Of a stretch of 53,500 nt of DNA, positions 41,643 to 48,568 are shown piece by piece. The translations under genes and the position numbers were made by a program. The stretch's first letter is position 1. Every line of letters starts with the position of its first letter. Below the pieces are notes generated by a model. It searched no databases. It worked only from the letters and a program-made list of their open reading frames with translations, and was not told where the DNA came from. The stretch comes from Candidatus Thermoplasmatota archaeon (GTDB lineage Archaea > Thermoplasmatota > Thermoplasmata > RBG-16-68-12 > JAGMCJ01): positions 1 to 53,500 of the forward strand of contig JAJISE010000009.1 in assembly GCA_022848865.1 (NCBI GenBank). Direction: 5' to 3'.

Positions 41643-42329
41643 GTGGAGGGGAACAGACTACTGCGGTTGCTCGTCACAATGTCACTCGTCGGAGTCGTGG
41701 GGCTCTTCGCCTATTCGCTCTCACTGGAGCCAGTTGACAAGGGCATCGGGGAGATCGGTACGGAGGATGTGGGCTCTCTCGTGTCCGTGAATGGCGTGGT
41801 CGCGACGGCCTGGAAGACGTCAAGAGGGGACCTCAGTATCATCCTGACGGATGGGGTGGACTGCATCCATGTGTACATCCCTGAGAAGAGCGTGCCTGGG
41901 GACGAACGTCTCATTCCAGGCACGGTTGTGTCGGTGAGCGGCGAGGTCCAGATCTACGCAGGAGAGCTTGAGATATTCGTGACCTCCTCCACGAGCATAA
42001 GGATAGTGAAGGAGTCGACCAGTGGTTCCATACCACCAGGCGTCCTCGCAGAGATGCCCGATGTCTTCGCAGGAGAGACCTTGCGCGTTCATGGATCGGT
42101 CCGGAACATCCACGTTCTGAGAGATGAGAACCTTCAGGCAATAGGCTCCGTATTCGACATCAGCGCGGATGGATATGAGATCTCCTGCATGGTCTTCGGG
42201 TGGGACTGGGAGGTTGACCCAATGGGCATCACTGAGGGAGGCACCACGGTCTTCGAGGCGACCTGGGAGTACTACGCAAGGGAAGCGATGTGGCAGCTCG
42301 TCTCGGACGAGCCAAGCTTCGGAGTCTAG
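41643..42329 (+). CDS. Membrane-anchored extracytoplasmic protein with two OB-fold-like domains
   Basis: 228 aa. The N-terminal segment LLVTMSLVGVVGLFAYSLSL is an anchor or uncleaved signal. Two beta-rich stretches follow with OB-fold character: residues 45-120 (SVNGVVATAWKTSRGDLSIILTD... TVVSVSGEVQIYAGELEIFV) and about 140-225 (GETLRVHGSVRNIHVLRDEN... MVFGWDWEV). Similar tRNA-anti-like OB-fold proteins occur in archaea, but the outward location makes nucleic-acid binding uncertain. The start is GTG 41643; GCTTTATCTGG about 27 bases upstream suggests a leaderless mRNA. It overlaps the end of the DHH gene by 4 bases, tail to tail. Confidence 0.75.
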   Translation: MEGNRLLRLLVTMSLVGVVGLFAYSLSLEPVDKGIGEIGTEDVGSLVSVNGVVATAWKTSRGDLSIILTDGVDCIHVYIPEKSVPGDERLIPGTVVSVSGEVQIYAGELEIFVTSSTSIRIVKESTSGSIPPGVLAEMPDVFAGETLRVHGSVRNIHVLRDENLQAIGSVFDISADGYEISCMVFGWDWEVDPMGITEGGTTVFEATWEYYAREAMWQLVSDEPSFGV

Positions 42330-43663
42330 TCCTCCAATTGGACCTCGATTGTGTTGTCCACGTGCTCGAGGAACTTCTCCTCCTTCCCCTTTGGTATGGA
42401 CGCGCCTGCGGCGATCGAGTGGCCACCACCGGCCCCGCCCAGGACTTCCGCCGATTCCTTGAACGCCTCTGCCAGGTTCACTCCCTTTCCCACTAAGTCC
42501 TTCGTCGCCCTTCCTGAGATCCGTGTTTTCTCGGTCAGGACGGAAAGAGCCACGGTCGCGAGGTCTGGATTGAGCATGTATCTCATGGCGACCCCGCCGA
42601 TGGTTCCCGCAAAGGAGGGGTTCTCGACGTAGAAGAACTGCGTATGGTTCTTCTCGAACGCTCCCTCGTCCTCCACCTTCTTGAGTCCCACGAGGACCTG
42701 ATCCAAGAACTCCTTCCTGAGCCTCTTTCCCTCCTCCAGAGCGGACAGGTCGCCAAGACATATCGCGACCCCGATTCCGTCCTTCCCGAGCCTTCCGCAG
42801 GCGTTCACGTAGGCCGCGGTCCAGTTGGCATAGGTTCCGCGGGACACGTCCCAGTAACCTTCCTCGATCACTTCCTTCACGTCCTCCGCTGTGACGCCCT
42901 GCTCGAGGAGTTTTAGTGACACGGCCGAGATGAGCTTGGTCTTGGACTCGCCCTCCAGCTCCTCGACGCGCATGTCGGGGGATATGCCTAGGTCGGTGAG
43001 GAAGGAACCGGCACCACCCACGTTGCCGGATATGCCGAGCACATAGGGATTGATGGAAAGGGACAGGGCCTCCGCGAGGGTGTCACCGAGGAATGTGTGC
43101 GTTCTGTCTATCCTCATTCCCGCCTTCTCTGAGGCCTCCTTGACGATGGAGCGGTTGAGGCCTTCGAGACCGCCTGGGTGCTGTCTGTCTGCCACGGCTC
43201 CCGCCAAGGCAATGCCGGCCAGGTCCCAATTCGCCTCGTCCATAACGGTGGCGAGGGTGAAGGACAGGGTGGCCGCACAGGCCCCCTTCGTCCCGTCTAT
43301 TCCGTGAAGGTGAGAGTTTATGTGCACAATCTTCTCGCTGTCCCCTCTGGGTTCGTGATGGTCGAGGACGATCACTTCCGCGGACAGCTTCTCGAGGGCT
43401 GGGAGGCTATTGCTGCCCATGTCCGCCATGAGTATCACATCTTCGTCCCCCTCAAGGGTCTCGATGAAGGCCTCGTCGAGCGACCGGGTGGTCCTCACCT
43501 GGAAGCTCAGTCCTTCACGATGGAGCGCCTTCGCCAAGATGCCCGCGGCGCACAGTCCGTCCCCGTCGTAATGAGAGACCACCTTCACTCTCGTTGCCGA
43601 GGAGAGCACGTCCACGGCTTCTTCGAGCTTCCGTGAGAAATCCTCAGGCAGTTCCAGAGACAT
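42326..43663 (-). CDS. DHH-family phosphoesterase (archaeal RecJ-like)
   Basis: 445 aa. DHH motifs: VVSHYDGDGLCAAGI (residues 28-42), VILMADMGSNSL, VIVLDHHEPRGDS and ALAGAVADRQH. The DHHA1 substrate-binding domain has GGAGGGHSIAAGASIP. Archaeal RecJ-like proteins act as single-strand nucleases, some with CMG-like replisome (GINS/MCM) partners. It starts 4 bases after the rps15 stop, and this rps15-RecJ-like order is common in archaea. It contains all the metal-binding aspartates and histidines I can check. Confidence 0.92.
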   Translation of the reverse strand: MSLELPEDFSRKLEEAVDVLSSATRVKVVSHYDGDGLCAAGILAKALHREGLSFQVRTTRSLDEAFIETLEGDEDVILMADMGSNSLPALEKLSAEVIVLDHHEPRGDSEKIVHINSHLHGIDGTKGACAATLSFTLATVMDEANWDLAGIALAGAVADRQHPGGLEGLNRSIVKEASEKAGMRIDRTHTFLGDTLAEALSLSINPYVLGISGNVGGAGSFLTDLGISPDMRVEELEGESKTKLISAVSLKLLEQGVTAEDVKEVIEEGYWDVSRGTYANWTAAYVNACGRLGKDGIGVAICLGDLSALEEGKRLRKEFLDQVLVGLKKVEDEGAFEKNHTQFFYVENPSFAGTIGGVAMRYMLNPDLATVALSVLTEKTRISGRATKDLVGKGVNLAEAFKESAEVLGGAGGGHSIAAGASIPKGKEEKFLEHVDNTIEVQLED

Positions 43664-43667
43664 GGCT

Positions 43668-44123
43668 TCACTTCACTTGAAGCTCAGCCGTTTGAATAGA
43701 ATACTTCCAGTCCTTCGGCATCACTCCGGTCCGGATGTAGTACTTGGTGATCCTCCTGATCTTGGCTTCGATCAGATGGAGCCCTCTCTTGTTGTGCAGG
43801 TCCTTGGGGTTGGTCTTGAGGTGCGCGTTCAGCTGCACCGCCTTTCTCATGAGATTCGACAGGTCCTCCGGTAGGGAGGGGGTCATCTCGTTCTCCCCAA
43901 GTATCTGAGTGATGCTCTTTCCAGTGGCCAGGCGGACGTTGGGTACGCCGTGCTGGTCTCTCAAACGAAGGCCTATCAGAGCGCTGGACATGCCCTCCTT
44001 GGAGTACGTTACCACGAGGTCCTCGATCTCCCTCGGTTTGGGCTTGACCCACTTCGGATTCTCTGTCAGGTAGGGCCTCGTCGAGGACGCCTTTCCCTTC
44101 TTCTTTGCATGCATTCTGGCCAT
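43668..44123 (-). CDS. rps15: 30S ribosomal protein S15
   Basis: 151-aa archaeal S15p/S13e. It begins MARMHAKKKGKASSTRPYL, typical of the archaeal/eukaryotic form with its N-terminal extension. Further marks: GMSSALIGLRLRDQHGVPNV, LNAHLKTNPKDLHNKRGL and the C-terminal KIRRITKYYIRTGVMP. GAGGT lies 6 bases before ATG 44123; the open frame to 44144 is not needed. It is followed by the DHH phosphoesterase gene after 4 bases. Confidence 0.97.
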   Translation of the reverse strand: MARMHAKKKGKASSTRPYLTENPKWVKPKPREIEDLVVTYSKEGMSSALIGLRLRDQHGVPNVRLATGKSITQILGENEMTPSLPEDLSNLMRKAVQLNAHLKTNPKDLHNKRGLHLIEAKIRRITKYYIRTGVMPKDWKYSIQTAELQVK

Positions 44124-44190
44124 TGGAAACCTCGGAGATTCCACAGATGATGCATCTACTATTTAAGATTGGTGCAGGCAGCCAGTCGCC

Positions 44191-44853
44191 TCATTTCTGG
44201 GCTATGAGGGCGGCATGATCCTTCTCGTACGGGTCCAGGTTGACCCTCTGCAGGACATTGACGCCCGAGCGCGAGAGCTCGTCCTCCACGGCATCGTAGA
44301 CCCGCGTGGGCCTCTTCGTCACATCCACGCTCCTGGCCTTGATCATGAGGAACGCGTACCCTCCCTCCCGTACCAATCCGAGATTCTTCAGCAGGATTCC
44401 AGCCTGGTTCCTCTGGGCGACGTCCTGGTAGACTATGTCGGCCCTTCCGATCGCCGCTTGGTAGCTCTCGGGCTTGTTCGCGTCGGCGAGGATAGGCATC
44501 ATGTTCTTCCTGGACTCGCTCAACGAGACAAGCTTCCTGAACGGGCGAGGTGATAACTCAACGCAATATATGACGCCACGGGAGCAGATGTCCGACAGGT
44601 GGCTCGCGGTCGTCCCGCTTGCCGCGCCGAGGTACAGGACGGTCGAGTCCGCTGCGAAGGGGAAGACATCGCATCCTTTGAGGATGAGAGCCGCCAACTT
44701 GCTCCTCCTGGGATTCCAGAACCTGTACTCGGTCTCGTCCTGGGTCTTCAGCCGCTCACCGTAGACGGCTTCCCCCGGAACGAGGTTTCGAGTGAACAGG
44801 CCCGGCCCGTCCGTGTACACATGTTCCATTCCCGCCGATCGGATCCTTGGCAC
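44191..44853 (-). CDS. flpA: Fibrillarin-like rRNA/tRNA 2'-O-methyltransferase
   Basis: About 220 aa. Catalytic subunit of the box C/D RNP, which with Nop5 and L7Ae methylates ribose 2'-OH in rRNA and tRNA. Marks: LFTRNLVPGEAVYGERL, RFWNPRRSKLAALIL, motif I VLYLGAASGTTASHLSD, VIYCVELSPRPFRKL, VYQDVAQRNQA, FLMIKARSVDVT and the end RVNLDPYEKDHAAL. The frame is open to 44940, but GTG 44853 gives the normal family length and has AGTTTTCTAC about 27 bases upstream, fitting a leaderless mRNA. Nop5 is not adjacent in this window. Confidence 0.94.
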   Translation of the reverse strand: MPRIRSAGMEHVYTDGPGLFTRNLVPGEAVYGERLKTQDETEYRFWNPRRSKLAALILKGCDVFPFAADSTVLYLGAASGTTASHLSDICSRGVIYCVELSPRPFRKLVSLSESRKNMMPILADANKPESYQAAIGRADIVYQDVAQRNQAGILLKNLGLVREGGYAFLMIKARSVDVTKRPTRVYDAVEDELSRSGVNVLQRVNLDPYEKDHAALIAQK

Positions 44854-44941
44854 GACGCTCTCATCCGCCGAGGAGTAGAAAACTCTTTCTAGGGTGGAGG
44901 GGCGGGGAGAACCGCACACGCTTGGGAAAGTCACGCTCAAA

Positions 44942-44963
44942 CGAGGTTAACCGCCGAACCTCG
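44942..44963. repeat. Inverted repeat between flpA and a winged-helix gene
   Basis: CGAGGTT and AACCTCG form a perfect 7-bp inverted repeat with spacer AACCGCCG. It includes GGTTAACC, the core also found in the twin palindromes near 51.7 kb. It is an operator candidate only. Confidence 0.35.
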
Positions 44964-45047
44964 GAGACGCCAAGATTCGTCCGCGAGCGATCCGTTTCAT
45001 TCAGCCATCAATAACATTAAAGATTGGAATTCAGTTGCAGTCATTGA

Positions 45048-45533
45048 ATGTCGGATAAGGACTTGAGGAAGGAAATCAGGGAACTCTCAGATAAGATGGA
45101 GAGGTTGGAAAACACCATAAAGGAGATGTCCGCGCCCTATTCCCAGGCCCTCAGCTATATCGAGAAGTTCCAGGACATATCAAAGGGCTACTTCAGGCTC
45201 TTGGAGCTCTACGAGAGATACGGAGCCATTTCCCCAGAGGTCCTCCTACCAGGCCTCAAGGACCCGATCTCAATCGAGATCATCAAGATACTCTTCGACG
45301 CAAAGGAGAGGAACATATCCGAGATAACGAGAGAGCTGAAGACTAGGAGAGGGACCGCATCTAGGAGGATAGTCCGAGAGAGGCTTCAGATCCTGGAGGA
45401 GAAGGGAGCGGTGAAGAGCACGAGTTCGCAGAAGAGCAAGAAGTACAGCATCTCTCAGAGGCTGCTCGACAAGTGGTCACAAGTGCTCGCTTTGCCTAAA
45501 TATGAAGGTCATTCATATGAAGACAAGAGGTGA
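45048..45533 (+). CDS. Winged-helix transcription regulator with N-terminal coiled coil
   Basis: 161 aa. Residues 1-50 are a heptad-like helix (LRKEIRELSDKMERLENTIK). Residues 75-145 form an ArsR-like winged helix: ISIEIIKILFDAKERNISEI, the likely recognition region RRGTASRRIVRERLQILEEKG, and the wing AVKSTSSQKSKKYSISQR. It is probably a dimeric DNA-binding regulator. CATTAAAGA centred about 28 bases before ATG 45048 suggests a leaderless mRNA. A gene of unknown function follows after 6 bases and a small gene after that. Its target may include its own promoter. Confidence 0.85.
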   Translation: MSDKDLRKEIRELSDKMERLENTIKEMSAPYSQALSYIEKFQDISKGYFRLLELYERYGAISPEVLLPGLKDPISIEIIKILFDAKERNISEITRELKTRRGTASRRIVRERLQILEEKGAVKSTSSQKSKKYSISQRLLDKWSQVLALPKYEGHSYEDKR

Positions 45534-45539
45534 TACGAA

Positions 45540-45893
45540 ATGCCGGAAACAGATGCAGAAGAAGTGGCGGAGATTCTCGAGGTCGTCTCAGAGAAGATCC
45601 CGGCACTACTGAACAGCCTGACCGATGTCCTCTACGGAAAGGACCAGGCGATGAAATACGCCCAGGCGGTAGCGGGGTTCTACAAGGCGCTGAAGGAAAG
45701 CGGGATGACGGACGACCAGGCCTTTGCGCTGACGGAGACCTATATGTCGAATCTGAACTTGGCTGGGATGATTGGCGACGCCATGGGCGGGAAGAAGAAA
45801 ATGAAGTTCAAGGTTGGCGACGAGAATGACATCGGAAGCGAGATCGAAGCAGAAATCAAGAAGAAGGTCAAGAAGGAATTCGAGGACGAGTGA
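45540..45893 (+). CDS. Helical hypothetical protein downstream of the winged-helix gene
   Basis: 117 aa. The first 80 residues are helical (EEVAEILEVVSEKIPALLNS, then MKYAQAVAGFYKALKESGMT) and resemble short archaeal proteins of unknown function that often end with a Met-rich helix (YMSNLNLAGMIGDAMGG). The C-terminal 35 residues are highly charged with repeated lysine and glutamate. There is no membrane segment. GAGGTGAT lies 6 bases before the ATG, within the end of the regulator gene, so they are one operon. Function unknown. Confidence 0.78.
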   Translation: MPETDAEEVAEILEVVSEKIPALLNSLTDVLYGKDQAMKYAQAVAGFYKALKESGMTDDQAFALTETYMSNLNLAGMIGDAMGGKKKMKFKVGDENDIGSEIEAEIKKKVKKEFEDE

Positions 45894-45906
45894 GCCCGTA
45901 CTCGAT

Positions 45907-46140
45907 GTGGCGGTCTACATCCCCGTGCTACTGGTCAAGTTCGGCCTTGCCTTCCTGCGGTACGAGATGCGTAGGAAGAGGGGCGTCCGAGCCTTCAAGA
46001 AGGAGCTTCGCGCCCAGAACATGGGGAAGGATCACGTGAACCTCCTCACGATGAGCTACCAATCGGCGGGCAGCGTGAGGAGTCTCGTCAGCAACATCGG
46101 AAAGGGCGGCTCCATCCTGGATCTCGCGAGACTGGGCTAA
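45907..46140 (+). CDS. Small protein with N-terminal hydrophobic helix
   Basis: About 77 aa: a hydrophobic helix (VAVYIPVLLVKFGLAFL), then a very basic stretch (RYEMRRKRGVRAFKKELRAQ) and SAGSVRSLVSNIGKGGS. Probably a single-pass membrane protein with a basic cytosolic tail. No family is recognised. The start is uncertain: GTG 45907 is the first sensible start after the previous gene's stop at 45893, and the frame is open further back over that gene. It is the third gene of the winged-helix operon, and its end overlaps the convergent TPR gene. Confidence 0.6.
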   Translation: MAVYIPVLLVKFGLAFLRYEMRRKRGVRAFKKELRAQNMGKDHVNLLTMSYQSAGSVRSLVSNIGKGGSILDLARLG

Positions 46141-47252
46141 GTGGGACCGGTCTCGCCCGCCTCCAGAAACCCACGCATGTCCGTAGGTTGGGCGAGGTGT
46201 TCATCTTCCCTCCTCTTCTGCTCCATTCTCTCAAGGGCGACCTCCCTTCCCTGCCGGGCTTCGAGGGAGTCCTCGTTCATCTCGAGTGCCCTGCCGAAGG
46301 ATGACAGAGCCTCTGCAAAGCGGTCCATCGAAAGAAGAATCTGTCCTCTGTTGTTCCACAGCTCAGCAGTGGGGCGGATCTCGGTCGCCTTGTCGATCCA
46401 CTTCAGGGAGTCGCCCCCCTTACCGAGCATGTGCAGCGCGACTGCCTTGTTCGCAAGAGCCTCTGGGTGTTCCGGCTTTGAGCCCAGCGCTCTTTCAAAA
46501 CACTCGAGCGCGTCGTCGTAGTGACCCAGATGAAGAAGCGCCACGCCCTTGTTGTTGTGCGCCCCTGTGTAGTCCTGCCGCAGACCTATCGCCTCGTCGA
46601 AACAAGGCAGCGAATTGCCGTAGTTGCCCAGGCGCAGTACGATCTCTCCCTTCATGTTCCAGAGCTCAGGGATCTGATCGTCAATCTCCAGTGCCTCGTC
46701 TAGGAACTGAACGGCAAGACCGGATCGACCCGCCGGTATCGTGGCGAGGGCCTGCAACAGCATTGGAATGGGACCGTCCAGCCTGCCGACAAGGGAGTCG
46801 GCGACGTCCTCAGCATCGCTCCATCTCCCGGCACTGAGAAGGACCAGCGCCCTTCCCAGGAGCACCTCCACGCGATTGTCAACGGCAACAGCCTCGTCGG
46901 AGTAGCCGACCGAGCCCTCCTCGTTCACCACATCAAGCAGAAGGGACTTCGCAATCAGTGAGAGACCGGATTCCGGGCAGACCTCCAGGCACTTGTCGAG
47001 CTCATCCATCGCCCGCTTGGTCTCCCCCTTGGAGGCCAACAGCAGAGCCCTCCTGAAGCGGGACAGGCCGCCGCTCGGGGGCGCAATCTCGATCTCTGAA
47101 CTTGCTTTCTCCTTCCCCAGTCGAATGAGCTCGAACAGCCGCGCCCTCAGGTACCTGTTCTTCCCCTTCTCGGGCAGACCGTAGAGCTTGCAGTAGTGCT
47201 TCAGGGTCGGTCTGTCGGCATCAATCACTTCATCAACAGTTGGCAGTGTCAT
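46137..47252 (-). CDS. TPR protein with N-terminal SAP-like motif
   Basis: 371 aa. Residues 10-48 (ADRPTLKHYCKLYGLPEKGK, YLRARLFELI) resemble a SAP-type nucleic-acid-binding helix pair. From about residue 65 to 345 there are seven or more TPRs, the clearest being PELWNMKGEIVLRLGNYGNS, TGAHNNKGVALLHLGHYDDA and AELWNNRGQILLSMDRFAEA. There is no membrane segment. Its ATG overlaps the TGA of the upstream gene in an ATGA junction (47249-47252). It is the last gene of a three-gene TPR operon. Confidence 0.85.
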   Translation of the reverse strand: MTLPTVDEVIDADRPTLKHYCKLYGLPEKGKNRYLRARLFELIRLGKEKASSEIEIAPPSGGLSRFRRALLLASKGETKRAMDELDKCLEVCPESGLSLIAKSLLLDVVNEEGSVGYSDEAVAVDNRVEVLLGRALVLLSAGRWSDAEDVADSLVGRLDGPIPMLLQALATIPAGRSGLAVQFLDEALEIDDQIPELWNMKGEIVLRLGNYGNSLPCFDEAIGLRQDYTGAHNNKGVALLHLGHYDDALECFERALGSKPEHPEALANKAVALHMLGKGGDSLKWIDKATEIRPTAELWNNRGQILLSMDRFAEALSSFGRALEMNEDSLEARQGREVALERMEQKRREDEHLAQPTDMRGFLEAGETGPT

Positions 47253-48568
47253 TTGCTCTTCTCCTTACATTCGTCAGAGACCTTGCATTCCGCGCATCCC
47301 TCATCCTTTGAATCGTAGTCTCCATAGCAGGGGTATCCCTTCTTCCTGACCCCGGACTTCATCTTCTCCTTCGCCGTCTTCGCCTCGATGAGGCTCGGGT
47401 CGAGTGCCAGGGCCTCCTCGAAGCACTTCTTGGCGTTCGCATCCTCCCGCAGGTTCATGTGCGAGATGCCCTTCTGGAACCAGATCTTAGGATTGTCCTT
47501 GACTTCCTGGAGGATCTTGTCGAAGGCTTTGACGGCCTCCGCGTCGTCCCCTATGAGCTGGAGGAGGACGGCTTTGTTTATCCACGCATCGACGAAATCG
47601 GGATCAATCTCGAGCGTCCTCTCGTACATCTTCAGAGCCTCCTTCTCCTCTCCCAGCTTCCTCAACGCGGCTCCCCTGTTGTTCAGGGCCTGGGTGTTGG
47701 AGGCGTCGAGCTCGAGCACGCGGTCGTAGCACTCCACGGCCTCTTTGTATCTGCCCAGCGAATGCAGGGCCACTCCCTTGTTGGTCCATGCCTGAATGAA
47801 CTTCTTGTTGAGGCCTATCGCCCTGTCATAGCATGCTATCTCTTCCTTCGTCGTTCCCATCCTTGACAGAACATTGCCGAGAGCGAGCCACAGCTCTGGG
47901 TCGCCGATGTTGTACTCCGCCGCCTTCTTGGCGCACTCGAGCGCCATATCCATTTCCCCGAGGGCCTCGCATATTCTGGACTTGAGCGACCAGGCGCGAT
48001 CGTAATTGGGCTTCAGCTCGAGAGCCTGCTCCACATACTGAAGGGCCTTCTTGTGACTGTTAATGGAGAAGTGGTCGTTCGCCAGCTTCATGAATCCCTC
48101 CAACCTGTCGATGCTAGGCAGGAATCTCGCGCCCTCCTTCTCGATGAACTTCTTTCGCAGCCTGTTCTCCAGGGAGTCCGCAAGGTCATACTGCCTGAGA
48201 AGTGAGATGAACCCGTCGGCGTCGAACATCTTGATCTCGAACTCGTCTCCGTAGGCCTTGGCGTCCGAGCTGAACCCCGAGGGAGTGATGAATATACCTA
48301 CCGCGTCCTTGTTCAGCGAGACTATCCTCTGCAGATCCTCAGGTTTCGCGGTGTCCTTCTTGAATGCCAACACGAGGGCGACTGGATCCTTCCCCGCGCG
48401 CTTCATCTCGCCCCTTATCCTCGTTTCCCCTCCAGAGGACTCGATCTCCTCGATCTGGACATCCATGTGATCGGCCAGCTCGCGGCAGAGACTCTGGAAC
48501 TCCTCGTCCTCCATCTCGCCTATGGCCTTCAGGATCCCCTTCGCCACTTTTCCCTCTTCACCCATCAT
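47249..48568 (-). CDS. TPR protein with restriction-endonuclease-like N-terminal domain and C-terminal cysteine cluster
   Basis: 439 aa. Residues 10-130 have the layout of an Mrr-like PD-(D/E)XK domain (EFQSLCRELADHMDVQIEEI; DPVALVLAFKKDTAKPEDL; GIFITPSGFSSDAKAYG), but the catalytic D and E/QxK residues are not evident, so it is probably non-cutting. Residues 160-400 are about seven TPRs. The end carries cysteines C-x11-C-x2-C-x5-C, a possible zinc or iron-sulfur site. ATG 48568 overlaps the upstream TGA (ATGA), and AAGGT lies just before it. Middle gene of the TPR operon. Confidence 0.82.
   Translation of the reverse strand: MMGEEGKVAKGILKAIGEMEDEEFQSLCRELADHMDVQIEEIESSGGETRIRGEMKRAGKDPVALVLAFKKDTAKPEDLQRIVSLNKDAVGIFITPSGFSSDAKAYGDEFEIKMFDADGFISLLRQYDLADSLENRLRKKFIEKEGARFLPSIDRLEGFMKLANDHFSINSHKKALQYVEQALELKPNYDRAWSLKSRICEALGEMDMALECAKKAAEYNIGDPELWLALGNVLSRMGTTKEEIACYDRAIGLNKKFIQAWTNKGVALHSLGRYKEAVECYDRVLELDASNTQALNNRGAALRKLGEEKEALKMYERTLEIDPDFVDAWINKAVLLQLIGDDAEAVKAFDKILQEVKDNPKIWFQKGISHMNLREDANAKKCFEEALALDPSLIEAKTAKEKMKSGVRKKGYPCYGDYDSKDEGCAECKVSDECKEKSK

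Noticed and set aside
41820-42761. A 313-codon open frame on the minus strand
   Set aside because: It crosses the ends of the OB-fold gene and the DHH gene in a wrong frame; arginine/glycine-rich without a domain.
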